From: Bombus terrestris
Taxonomy: Eukaryota; Arthropoda; Insecta; Hymenoptera; Apidae
Reading direction: 5' to 3'
Assembly (NCBI RefSeq): GCF_910591885.1
Contig: NC_063275.1
Location: forward strand, 6,126,501 to 6,190,500
Length of the DNA: 64,000 nt
Part shown: positions 49,569-62,205 of the stretch, in pieces
Layout of the letters: every line of letters starts with the position of its first letter
How positions within the stretch are numbered: the first letter of the stretch is position 1
The notes under the pieces: generated by a model
Databases searched by the model: none
What the model was told of the DNA's origin: nothing
The model's input: the letters and a program-made list of their open reading frames with translations, nothing else
Translations under genes and position numbers: made by a program

Positions 49569-52500
49569 GCAATGCGTAAACGTGCGTCACAAACCAATTG
49601 ATTAGCACGTAGGTACACAGAAATATTTGCACCTGCCCGAGGAGCCGGAAGCTTTTATCGAATTGCTCACTGAGCAAAGTTTACATGTTATCAATTGTTT
49701 TACACAAAGAGTAATAGTTCGTCGAAGTACAGTGCAACGTGAGTACCAGTATCGCTGAGAAAACTTGGAACTAACCGGAACTAAATGTAAGGAAATATGA
49801 AGTATATGTATAACAAGGAAGTTGAAACTAATGAAAATATATGTTAGGAACTATGAAGTATGTGTGTAGCATGAAAATTGTAATCGTTGCTTGCTCGCAG
49901 CGTGCGCTCGTAAAAATCTAGTCCAACCTCACAACCGATGCGGCTCGCTCTCAAATTTGAAGTAAATCGCCTTCTTATCGAAGGTCGAACGCCAGTGGGA
50001 TTGGTTTTATGTTAGGCTATAGTTTTTCGAGCGAGCGCAGCGAGCGAGCAATGCCTAAACGTGCGTCTCAATCCAATTCATTGGCACGTAGGCACATAGA
50101 AATAATTGCACCTGCCCGAAGAGCCGGAAGCTTTTATCGAATTGCTCACTGAGCAAAGTTTACATGTTATCAATAGTTTTACACAAAGAGTAATAGTTCG
50201 ACGAAGTACAGTGCAACGTGAGTACCAGTATCGCTGAGAAAACTTGGAAATAACCGGAACTAAATGTAAGGAAATATAAAGTATATGTATAACCAGGAAG
50301 TTGAAACTAATGAAAATATATGTTAGGAATTATATAGAATGTGTGTAGCATAAAATTGTAATCGTTGCTCGCTCCGCACGCTCGTAAAAAAATGGTCCAA
50401 CCTCACAACCGATCCGGCTCGCTCGCAAATTTGAAGTAAATCGCCTCCATATCGAAGGACGAACGCAGGTGGGATTGGTTTTAGGTTAGGCTATAGTTTT
50501 TCGAGCGAGCGCAGCGAGCGAGCAATGCGTAAACGTGCGTCACAAACCAATTGATTGGCACGAAGGTACATAGAAATATTTGCACTTGCCCGAGGAGCCG
50601 GAAGCTTTTATCGAATTGCTCACTGAGCAAAGTTTACATGTTATCAATTGTTTTACACAAAGAGTAATAGTTCGGCGAAGTGCAGTGCAACGTGAGTACC
50701 AGTATCGCTGAGAAAACTTGGAAATAACCGGAACTAAATGTAAGGAAATATAAAGTATATGTATAACCAGGGAGTTGAAACTAATGAAAATATATGTTAG
50801 GAATTATATAGAATGTGTGTAGCATAAAATTGTAATCGTTGCTCGCTCCGCACGCTCGTAAAAAAATGGTACAGCCTCACAACCGATCCGGCTCGCTCGC
50901 AAATTTGAAGTAAATCGCCTCCATATCGAAGGACGAACGCAGGTGGGATTGGTTTTAGGTTAGGCTATAGTTTTTCGAGCGAGCGCAGCGAGCGAGCAAT
51001 GCGTAAACGTGCGTCACAAACCAATTGATTAGCACGTAGGTACACAGAAATATTTGCACCTGCCCGAGGAGCCGGAAGCTTTTGTCGAATTGCTCACTGA
51101 GCAAAGTTTACATGTTATCAATAGTTTTACACAAAGAGTAATAGTTCGACGAAGTACAGTGCAACGTGAGTACCAGTATCGCTGAGAAAACTTGGAACTA
51201 ACCGGAACTAAATGTAAGGAAATATAAAGTATATGTGTAACCAGGAAGTTGAAACTAATGAAAATATATGTTAGGAACTATGAAGTATGTGTGTAGCATG
51301 AAAATTGTAATCGTTGCTTGCTCGCAGCGTGCGCTCGTAAAAATCTAGTCCAACCTCACAACCGATGCGGCTCGCTCTCAAATTTGAAGTAAATCGCCTT
51401 CTTATCGAAGGTCGAACGCCAGTGTGATTGGTTTTATGTTAGGCTATAGTTTTTCGAGCGAGCGCAGCGAGCGAGCAATGCCTAAACGTGCGTCTCAATC
51501 CAATTCATTGGCACGTAGGCACAAAGAAATAATTGCACCTGCCCGAAGAGCCGGAAGCTTTTATCGAATTGCTCACTGAGCAAAGTTTACATGTTATCAA
51601 TAGTTTTGCACAAAGAGTAATAGTTCGACGAAGTACAGTGCAACGTGAGTACCAGTATCGCTGAGAAAACTTGGAAATAACCGGAACTAAATGTAAGGAA
51701 ATATAAAGTATATGTATAACCAGGAAGTTGAAACTAATGAAAATATATGTTAGGAACTATGAAGTATGTGTGTAGCATGAAAATTGTAATCGTTGCTCGC
51801 TCCGCACGCTCGTAAAAAAATGGTCCAACCTCACAAGCGATGCGGCTCGCACTCAAATTTGAAGTAAATCGCCTTCTTATCGAAGGTCGAACGCAGGTGG
51901 GATTGGTTTTAGGTTAGGCTATAGTTTTTCGAGCGAGCGCAGCGAGCGAGCAATGCGTAAACGTGCGTCACAAACCAATTGATTGGCACGAAGGTACATA
52001 GAAATATTTGCACCAGCCCGAGGAGCCGGAAGCTTTTATCGAATTGCTCACTGAGCAAAGTTTACATGTTATCAATAGTTTTACACAAAGAGTAATAGTT
52101 CGACGAAGTAAAGTGCAACGTGAGTACCAGTATCGCTGAGAAAACTTGGAAATAACCGGAACTAAATGTAAGGAAATATAAAGTATATGTATAACCAGGA
52201 AGTTGAAACTAATGAAAATATATGTTAGGAACTATGAAGTATGTGTGTAGCATGAAAATTGTAATCGTTGCTTGCTCGCAGCGTGCGCTCGTAAAAATCT
52301 AGTCCAACCTCACAACCGATGCGACTCGCTCTCAAATTTGAAGTAAATCGCCTTCTTATCGAAGGTCGAACGCCAGTGGGATTGGTTTTATACTAGGCTA
52401 TAGTTTTTCGAGCGAGCGCAGCGAGCGAGCAATGCCTAAACGTGCGTCTCAATCCAATTCATAGGCACATAGAAATAATTGCACCTGCCCGAAGAGCCGG

Positions 52501-54326
52501 AAGCTTTTATCGAATTGCTCACTGAGCAAAGTTTACATGTGTTCAATAGTTTTACACAAAGAGTAATAGTTCGACGAAGTACAGTGCAACGTGAGTACCA
52601 GTATCGCTGAGAAAACTTGGAAATAACCGGAACTAAATGTAAGGAAATATAAAGTATATGTATAACCAGGAAGATGAAACTAATGAAAATATATGTTAGG
52701 AATTATATAGAATGTGTGTAGCATAAAATTATAATCGTTGCTCGCTCCGCACGCTCGTAAAAAAATGGTCCAACCTCACAACCGATCCGGCTCGCTCGCA
52801 AATTTGAAGTAAATCGCCTCCATATCAAAGGACGACCGCAGGTGGGATTGGTTTTAGGTTAGGCTATAGTTTTTCGAGCGAGCGCAGCGAGCGAGCAATG
52901 CGTAAACGTGCGTCACAAACCAATTGATTAGCACGTAGGTACACAGAAATATTTGCACCTGCCCGAGGAGCCGGAAGCTTTTATCGAATTGCTCACTGAG
53001 CAAAGTTTACATGTTATCAATTGTTTTACACAAAGAGAAATACTTCGACGAAGTACAGTGCAACGTGAGTACCAGTATCGCTGAGAAAACTTGGAACTAA
53101 CCGGAACTAAATGTAAGGAAATATAAAGTATATGTATAACCAGGAAGTTGAAACTAATGAAAATATATGTTAGGAACTATGAAGTATGTGTGTAGCATGA
53201 AAATTGTAATCGTTGCTTGCTCGCAGCGTGCGCTCGTAAAAATCTAGTCCAACCTCACAACCGATGCGGCTCGCTCTCAAATTTGAAGTAAATCGCCTTC
53301 TTATCGAAGGTCGAACGCCAGTGGGATTGGTTTTATGTTAGGCTATAGTTTTTCGAGCGAGCACAGCGAGCGAGCAATGCCTAAACGTGCGTCTCAATCC
53401 AATTCATTCGCACGTAGGCACATAGAAATAATTGCACCTGCCCGAAGAGCCGGAAGCTTTTATCGAATTGCTCACTGAGCATAGTTTACATGTTATCAAT
53501 AGTTTTACACAAAGAGTAATAGTTCGACGAAGTTCAGTGCAACGTGAGTACCAGTATCGCTAAGAAAACTTGGAACTAACCGGAACTAAATGTAAGGAAA
53601 TATAAAGTATATGTATAACCAGGAAGTTGAAACTAATGAAAATATATGTTAGGAACTATGAAGTATGTGTGTAGCATGAAAATTGTAATAGTTGCTTGCT
53701 CGCAGCGTGCGCTCGTAAAAATCTAGTCCAACCTCACAACCGATGCGGCTCGCTCTCAAATTTGAAGTAAATCGCCTTCTTATCGAAGGTCGAACGCCAG
53801 TGGGATTGGTTTTATGTTAGGCTATAGTTTTTCGAGCGAACGCAGCGAGCGAGCAATGCCTAAACGTGCGTCTCAATCCAATTCATTGGCACGTAGGCAC
53901 ATAGAAATAATTGCACCTGCCCGAGGAGCCGGAAGCTTTTATCGAATTGCTCACTGAGCAAAGTTTACATGTTATCAATTGTTTTACACAAAGAGTAATA
54001 GTTCGGCGAAGTGCAGTGCAACGTGAGTACCAGTATCGCTGAGAAAACTTGGAAATAACCGGAACTAAATGTAAGGAAATATAAAGTATATGTATAACCA
54101 GGGAGTTGAAACTAATGAAAATATATGTTAGGAATTATATAGAATGTGTGTAGCATAAAATTGTAATCGTTGCTCGCTCCGCACGCTCGTAAAAAAATGG
54201 TACAGCCTCACAACCGATCCGGCTCGCTCGCAAATTTGAAGTAAATCGCCTCCATATCGAAGGACGAACGCAGGTGGGATTGGTTTTAGGTTAGGCTATA
54301 GTTTTTCGAGCGAGCGCAGCGAGCGA
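49569..54326. repeat. 4,758-bp tandem duplication, copy B (10 monomers)
   Basis: Monomers starting inside are 49906, 50380, 50854, 51333, 51808, 52287, 52753, 53232, 53711 and 54185, in the same slot order as copy A. After 54326 the match continues briefly into the next monomer body and then ends: copy B has TTCAATTG-class and TTCGTCGAAG variants near 49700-49728, whereas the third position near 54450-54487 has ATCAATAG and TTCGACGAAG. The near identity makes this the youngest large event in the window, or an assembly duplication. Confidence 0.9.
52287..52752. repeat. P7 monomer with 8-bp deletion, copy B
   Basis: Same CATAGGCACATAG deletion and ACATGTGTTCAATAG variant as the monomer at 47529, exactly 4,758 bp downstream. 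The deletion therefore happened before the large tandem duplication, and after the split from the P7 copies at 6674, 13807, 30909 and 36623, which lack it. Confidence 0.9.
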
Positions 54327-57300
54327 GCAATGCGTAAACGTGCGTCACAAACCAATTGATTAGCACGTAGGTACACAGAAATATTTGCACCTGCCCGAGG
54401 AGCCGGAAGCTTTTATCGAATTGCTCACTGAGCAAAGTTTACATGTTATCAATAGTTTTACACAAAGAGTAATAGTTCGACGAAGTACAGTGCAACGTGA
54501 GTACCAGTATCGCTGAGAAAACTTGGAACTAACCGGAACTAAATGTAAGGAAATATAAAGTATATGTGTAACCAGGAAGTTGAAACTAATGAAAATATAT
54601 GTTAGGAACTATGAAGTATGTGTGTAGCATGAAAATTGTAATCGTTGCTTGCTCGCAGCGTGCGCTCGTAAAAATCTAGTCCAACCTCACAACCGATGCG
54701 GCTCGCTCTCAAATTTGAAGTAAATCGCCTTCTTATCGAAGGTGGAACGCCAGTGTGATTGGTTTTATGTTAGGCTATAGTTTTTCGAGCGAGCGCAGCG
54801 AGCGAGCAATGCCTAAACGTGCGTCTCAATCGAATTCATTGGCACGTAGGCACAAAGAATTAATTGCACCTGCCCGAAGAGCCGGAAGCTTTTATCGAAT
54901 TGCTCACTGAGCAAAGTTTACATGTTATCAATAGTTTTACACAAAGAGTAATAGTTCGACGAAGTACAGTGCAACGTGAGTACCAGTATCGCTGAGAAAA
55001 CTTGGAAATAACCGGAACTAAATGTAAGGAAATATAAAGTATATGTATAACCAGGAAGTTGAAACTAATGAAAATATATGTTAGGAACTATGAAGTATGT
55101 GTGTAGCATGAAAATTGTAATCGTTGCTCGCTCCGCACGCTCGTAAAAAAATGGTCCAACCTCACAAGCGATGCGGCTCGCACTCAAATTTGAAGTAAAT
55201 CGCCTTCTTATCGAAGGTCGAACGCAGGTGGGATTGGTTTTAGGTTAGGCTACAGTTTTTCGAGCGAGCGCAGCGAGCGAGCAATGCGTAAACGTGCGTC
55301 ACGAACCAATTGATTGGCACGAAGGTACATAGAAATATTTGCACCAGCCCGAGGAGCCGGAAGCTTTTATCGAATTGCTCACTGAGCAAAGTTTACATGT
55401 TATCAATTGTTTTACACAAAGAGAAATAGTTCGACGAAGTACAGTGCAACGTGAGTACCAGTATCGCTGAGAAAACTTGGAACTAACCGGAACTAAATGT
55501 AAGGAAATATAAAGTATATGTATAACCAGGAAGTTGAAACTAATGAAAATATATGTTAGGAACTATGAAGTATGTGTGTAGCATGAAAATTGTAATCGTT
55601 GCTTGCTCGCAGCGTGCGCTCGTAAAAATCTAGTCCAACCTCACAACCGATGCGGCTCGCTCTCAAATTTGAAGTAAATCGCCTTCTTATCGAAGGTCGA
55701 ACGCCAGTGGGATTCGTTTTATGTTAGGCTATAGTTTTTCGAGCGAGCACAGCGAGCGAGCAATGCCTAAATGTGCGTCTCAATCCAATTCATTCGCACG
55801 TAGGCACATAGAAATAATTGCACCTGCCCGAAGAGCCGGAAGCTTTTATCGAATTGCTCACTGAGCAAAGTTTACATGTTATCAATAGTTTTACACAAAG
55901 AGTAATAGTTCGACGAAGTTCAGTGCAACGTGAGTACCAGTATCGCTAAGAAAACTTGGAACTAACCGGAACTAAATGTAAGGAAATATAAAGTATATGT
56001 ATAACCAGGAAGTTGAAACTAATGAAAATATATGTTAGGAACTATGAAGTATGTGTGTAGCATGAAAATTGTAATAGTTGCTTGCTCGCAGCGTGCGCTC
56101 GTAAAAATCTAGTCCAACCTCACAACCGATGCGGCTCGCTCTCAAATTTGAAGTAAATCGCCTTCTTATCGAAGGTCGAACGCCAGTGGGATTGGTTTTA
56201 TGTTAGGCTATAGTTTTTCGAGCGAACGCAGCGAGCGAGCAATGCCTAAACGTGCGTCTCAATCCAATTCATTGGCACGTAGGCACATAGAAATAATTGC
56301 ACCTGCCCGAAGAGCCGGAAGCTTTTATCGAATTGCTCACTGAGCAAAGTTTACATGTTATCAATAGTTTTACACAAAGAGTAATAGTTCGACGAAGTAC
56401 AGTGCAACGTGAGTACCAGTATCGCTGAGAAAACTTGGAAATAACCGGAACTAAATGTAAGGAAATATAAAGTATATGTATAACCAGGAAGTTGAAACTA
56501 ATGAAAATATATGTTAGGAATTATATAGAATGTGTGTAGCATAAAATTGTAATCGTTGCTCGCTCCGCACGCTCGTAAAAAAATGGTCCAACCTCACAAC
56601 CGATCCGGCTCGCTCGCAAATTTGAAGTAAATCGCCTCCATATCGAAGGACGAACGCAGGTGGGATTGGTTTTAGGTTAGGCTATAGTTTTTCGAGCGAG
56701 CAATGCGTAAACGTGCGTCACAAACCAATTGATTAGCACGTAGGTACACAGAAATATTTGCACCTGCCCGAGGAGCCGGAAGCTTTTATCGAATTGCTCA
56801 CTGAGCAAAGTTTACATGTTATCAATTGTTTTACACAAAGAGAAATAGTTCGACGAAGTACAGTGCAACGTGAGTACCAGTATCGCTGAGAAAACTTGGA
56901 ACTAACCGGAACTAAATGTAAGGAAATATAAAGTATATGTATAACCAGGAAGTTGAAACTAATGAAAATATATGTTAGGAATTATATAGAATGTGTGTAG
57001 CATAAAATTGTAATCGTTGCACGCTCCGCACGCTCGTAAAAAAATGGTCCAACCTCACAACCGATCCGGCACGTTCGCAAATTTGAAGTGAATTGCCTCC
57101 TTACCGAAAAACGAACGAAAGAGGGATTGGTTTTAGGTTAGGCTATAGTTTTTCGAACGAGCGCAGCGAGCGAGCAATGCGTAAACGTGCGTCACAAACC
57201 AATTGATTAGCACGTAGGTACATAGAAATATTTGCACCAGCCCGAGGAGCCGGAAGCTTTTATCGAATTGCTCACTGAGCAAAGTTTACATGTTATCAAT

Positions 57301-57461
57301 TGTTTTACACAAAGAGTAATAGTTCGGCGAAGTGCAGTGCAACGTGAGTACCAGTATCGCTGAGAAAACTTGGAAATAACCGGAACTAAATGTAAGGAAA
57401 TATAAAGTATATGTATAACCAGGAAGTTGAAACTAATGAAAATATATGTTAGGAATTATAT
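54327..57461. repeat. Lineage I re-entry: P5, P6/P8, P9, P10, P11, P12
   Basis: Monomers start at 54664 (P5), 55139 (P6 front, P8 back), 55618 (P9), 56097 (P10), 56571 (P11, 461 bp) and 57032 (P12). The P11-P12 pair with the GTTGCACGCTCC junction is otherwise found only at 8580-9514 and 15713-16647, so this stretch belongs to lineage I although it sits about 40 kb away behind lineage II. Private changes include GGGATTCG at about 55712 and TAAATGTGCG at about 55769. Confidence 0.85.
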
Positions 57462-57505
57462 AGAATATGTGTAGCATAAAATTGTAATCGTTGCTCGCTC
57501 CGCAC
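57032..57505. repeat. Divergent monomer P12, copy 3, far from the other two
   Basis: It has the same diagnostic changes as the copies at 9041 and 16174, with one private change in the right arm (TTCGAACGAGCG). The flanking P11 and P1-type fronts are conserved, though the P1 monomer here switches to a P8 back. It ties the 55-62 kb stretch to lineage I. Confidence 0.87.
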
Positions 57506-59833
57506 GCTCGTAAAAATCTAGTCCTACCTCACAACCGATGCGGCTCGCTCTCAAACTTGAAGTAAATCGCGTTCTTATCGAAGGTCGAACGCCAGTGGGA
57601 TTGGTTTTAGGTTAGGCTATAGTTGTTCGAGCGAGCGCAGCGAGCGAGCAATGCGTAAACGTGCGTCACAAACCAATTGATTAGCACGTAGGTACACAGA
57701 AATATTTGCACCAGCCCGAGGAGCCGGAAGCTTTTATCGAATTGCTCACTGAGCAAAGTTTACATGTTATCAATTGTTTTACACAAAGAGAAATAGTTCG
57801 ACGAAGTACAGTGCAACGTGAGTACCAGTATCGCTGAGAAAACTTGGAACTAACCGGAACTAAATGTAAGGAAATATAAAGTATATGTATAACCAGGAAG
57901 TTGAAACTAATGAAAATATATGTTAGGAACTATGAAGTATGTGTGTAGCATGAAAATTGTAATCGTTGCTTGCTCGCAGCGTGCGCTCGTAAAAATCTAG
58001 TCCAACCTCACAACCGATGCGGCTCGCTCTCAAATTTGAAGTAAATCGCCTTCTTATCGAAGGTCGAACGCCAGTGGGATTGGTTTTATGTTAGGCTATA
58101 GTTTTTCGAGCGAGCACAGCGAGCGAGCAATGCCTAAACGTGCGTCTCAATCCAATTCATTCGCACGTAGGCACATAGAAATAATTGCACCTGCCCGAAG
58201 AGCCGGAAGCTTTTATCGAATTGCTCACTGAGCAAAGTTTACATGTTATCAATAGTTTTACACAAAGAGTAATAGTTCGACGAAGTTCAGTGCAACGTGA
58301 GTACCAGTATCGCTAAGAAAACTTGGAACTAACCGGAACTAAATGTAAGGAAATATAAAGTATATGTATAACCAGGAAGTTGAAACTAATGAAAATATAT
58401 GTTAGGAACTATGAAGTATGTGTGTAGCATGAAAATTGTAATAGTTGCTTGCTCGCAGCGTGCGCTCGTAAAAATCTAGTCCAACCTCACAACCGATGCG
58501 GCTCGCTCTCAAATTTGAAGTAAATCGCCTTCTTATCGAAGGTCGAACGCCAGTGGGATTGGTTTTATGTTAGGCTATAGTTTTTCGAGCGAACGCAGCG
58601 AGCGAGCAATGCCTAAACGTGCGTCTCAATCCAATTCATTGGCACGTAGGCACATAGAAATAATTGTACCTGCCCGAAGAGCCGGAAGCTTTTATCGAAT
58701 TGCTCACTGAGCAAAGTTTACATGTTATCAATAGTTTTACACAAAGAGTAATAGTTCGACGAAGTACAGTGCAACGTGAGTACCAGTATCGCTGAGAAAA
58801 CTTGGAAATAACCGGAACTAAATGTAAGGAAATATAAAGTATATGTATAACCAGGAAGTTGAAACTAATGAAAATATATGTTAGGAATTATATAGAATGT
58901 GTGTAGCATAAAATTGTAATCGTTGCTCGCTCCGCACGCTCGTAAAAAAATGGTCCAACCTCACAACCGATCCGGCTCGCTCGCAAATTTGAAGTAAATC
59001 GCCTCCATATCGAAGGACGAACGCAGGTGGGATTGGTTTTAGGTTAGGCTATAGTTTTTCGAGCGAGCAATGCGTAAACGTGCGTCACAAACCAATTGAT
59101 TAGCACGTAGGTACACAGAAATATTTGCACCTGCCCGAGGAGCCGGAAGCTTTTATCGAATTGCTCACTGAGCAAAGTTTACATGTTATCAATAGTTTCA
59201 CACAAAGAGTAATAGTTCGACGAAGTTCAGTGCAACGTGAGTACCAGTATCGCTAAGAAAACTTGGAACTAACCGGAACTAAATGTAAGGAAATATAAAG
59301 TATATGTATAACCAGGAAGTTGAAACTAATGAAAATATATGTTAGGAACTATGAAGTATGTGTGTAGCATGAAAATTGTAATAGTTGCTTGCTCGCAGCG
59401 TGCGCTCGTAAAAATCTAGTCCAACCTCACAACCGATGCGGCTCGCTCTCAAATTTGAAGTAAATCGCCTTCTTATCGAAGGTCGAACGCCAGTGGGATT
59501 GGTTTTATGTTAGGCTATAGTTTTTCGAGCGAACGCAGCGAGCGAGCAATGCCTAAACGTGCGTCTCAATCCAATTCATTGGCACGTAGGCACATAGAAA
59601 TAATTGCACCTGCCCGAAGAGCCGGAAGCTTTTATCGAATTGCTCACTGAGCAAAGTTTACATGTTATCAATAGTTTTACACAAAGAGTAATAGTTCGAC
59701 GAAGTACAGTGCAACGTGAGTACCAGTATCGCTGAGAAAACTTGGAAATAACCGGAACTAAATGTAAGGAAATATAAAGTATATGTATAACCAGGAAGTT
59801 GAAACTAATGAAAATATATGTTAGGAATTATAT
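57462..59833. repeat. 2,372-bp five-monomer tandem duplication, copy 1
   Basis: Monomers are 57506 (P1 front, P8 back), 57985 (P9), 58464 (P10), 58938 (P11 front with 13-bp deletion, P9 back) and 59404 (P10 with a P12-type tail). The private TTTCACACAAAG variant at 59196 recurs at 61568, and AGAATATGTG at 57462 recurs at 59834; both offsets are 2,372 bp. The left edge lies in the tail of the P12 monomer. Confidence 0.9.
57506..57984. repeat. Chimeric monomer: P1 front, P8 back
   Basis: The front has CAAACTTG, GCGTTC and GTTGTTCG of P1. From ATTAGCACGTAGG onward it follows P8 (AGAGAAATAG, GAACTAACC, A tail). The switch lies just past the right arm. It bypasses slots P2 to P7, so the next monomer is P9. 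The same chimera occurs at 59878 within the duplicated 5-mer. Confidence 0.82.
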
Positions 59834-62205
59834 AGAATATGTGTAGCATAAAATTGTAATCGTTGCTCGCTCCGCACGCTCGTAAAAATCTAGTCCAACC
59901 TCACAACCGATGCGGCTCGCTCTCAAACTTGATGTAAATCGCGTTCTTATCGAAGGTCGAACGCCAGTGGGATTGGTTTTAGGTTAGGCTATAGTTGTTC
60001 GAGCGAGCGCAGCGAGCGAGCAATGCGTAAACGTGCGTCACAAACCAATTGATTAGCACGTAGGTACACAGAAATATTTGCACCAGCCCGAGGAGCCGGA
60101 AGCTTTTATCGAATTGCTCACTGAGCAAAGTTTACATGTTATCAATTGTTTTACACAAAGAGAAATAGTTCGACGAAGTACAGTGCAACGTGAGTACCAG
60201 TATCGCTGAGAAAACTTGGAACTAACCGGAACTAAATGTAAGGAAATATAAAGTATATGTATAACCAGGAAGTTGAAACTAATGAAAATATATGTTAGGA
60301 ACTATGAAGTATGTGTGTAGCATGAAAATTGTAATCGTTGCTTGCTCGCAGCGTGCGCTCGTAAAAATCTAGTCCAACCTCACAACCGATGCGGCTCGCT
60401 CTCAAATTTGAAGTAAATCGCCTTCTTATCGAAGGTCGAACGCCAGTGGGATTGGTTTTATGTTAGGCTATAGTTTTTCGAGCGAGCACAGCGAGCGAGC
60501 AATGCCTAAACGTGCGTCTCAATCCAATTCATTCGCACGTAGGCACATAGAAATAATTGCACCTGCCCGAAGAGCCGGAAGCTTTTATCGAATTGCTCAC
60601 TGAGCAAAGTTTACATGTTATCAATAGTTTTACACAAAGAGTAATAGTTCGACGAAGTTCAGTGCAACGTGAGTACCAGTATCGCTAAGAAAACTTGGAA
60701 CTAACCGGAACTAAATGTAAGGAAATATAAAGTATATGTATAACCAGGAAGTTGAAACTAATGAAAATATATGTTAGGAACTATGAAGTATGTGTGTAGC
60801 ATGAAAATTGTAATAGTTGCTTGCTCGCAGCGTGCGCTCGTAAAAATCTAGTCCAACCTCACAACCGATGCGGCTCTCTCTCAAATTTGAAGTAAATCGC
60901 CTTCTTATCGAAGGTCGAACGCCAGTGGGATTGGTTTTATGTTAGGCTATAGTTTTTCGAGCGAACGCAGCGAGCGAGCAATGCCTAAACGTGCGTCTCA
61001 ATCCAATTCATTGGCACGTAGGCACATAGAAATAATTGCACCTGCCCGAAGAGCCGGAAGCTTTTATCGAATTGCTCACTGAGCAAAGTTTACATGTTAT
61101 CAATAGTTTTACACAAAGAGTAATAGTTCGACGAAGTACAGTGCAACGTGAGTACCAGTATCGCTGAGAAAACTTGGAAATAACCGGAACTAAATGTAAG
61201 GAAATATAAAGTATATGTATAACCAGGAAGTTGAAACTAATGAAAATATATGTTAGGAATTATATAGAATGTGTGTAGCATAAAATTGTAATCGTTGCTC
61301 GCTCCGCACGCTCGTAAAAAAATGGTCCAACCTCACAACCGATCCGGCTCGCTCGCAAATTTGAAGTAAATCGCCTCCATATCGAAGGACGAACGCAGGT
61401 GGGATTGGTTTTAGGTTAGGCTATAGTTTTTCGAGCGAGCAATGCGTAAACGTGCGTCACAAACCAATTGATTAGCACGTAGGTACACAGAAATATTTGC
61501 ACCTGCCCGAGGAGCCGGAAGCTTTTATCGAATTGCTCACTGAGCAAAGTTTACATGTTATCAATAGTTTCACACAAAGAGTAATAGTTCGACGAAGTTC
61601 AGTGCAACGTGAGTACCAGTATCGCTAAGAAAACTTGGAACTAACCGGAACTAAATGTAAGGAAATATAAAGTATATGTATAACCAGGAAGTTGAAACTA
61701 ATGAAAATATATGTTAGGAACTATGAAGTATGTGTGTAGCATGAAAATTGTAATAGTTGCTTGCTCGCAGCGTGCGCTCGTAAAAATCTAGTCCAACATC
61801 ACAACCGATGCGGCTCGCTCTCAAATTTGAAGTAAATCGCCTTCTTATCGAAGGTCGAACGCCAGTGGGATTGGTTTTATGTTAGGCTATAGTTTTTCGA
61901 GCGAACGCAGCGAGCGAGCAATGCCTAAACGTGCGTCTCAATCCAATTCATTGGCACGTAGGCACATAGAAATAATTGCACCTGCCCGAAGAGCCGGAAG
62001 CTTTTATCGAATTGCTCACTGAGCAAAGTTTACATGTTATCAATAGTTTTACACAAAGAGTAATAGTTCGACGAAGTACAGTGCAACGTGAGTACCAGTA
62101 TCGCTGAGAAAACTTGGAAATAACCGGAACTAAATGTAAGGAAATATAAAGTATATGTATAACCAGGAAGTTGAAACTAATGAAAATATATGTTAGGAAT
62201 TATAT
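59834..62205. repeat. 2,372-bp five-monomer tandem duplication, copy 2
   Basis: Monomers are 59878, 60357, 60836, 61310 and 61776, in the same order as copy 1. Small private differences are CTTGATGTAAATC at about 59928, GGCTCTCTCTC at about 60874 and CCAACATCAC at about 61793. The last monomer ends with the ordinary AGAATGTGTG tail rather than the P12-type AGAATATGTG, which places the right edge of the duplication close to 62205. Confidence 0.9.
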
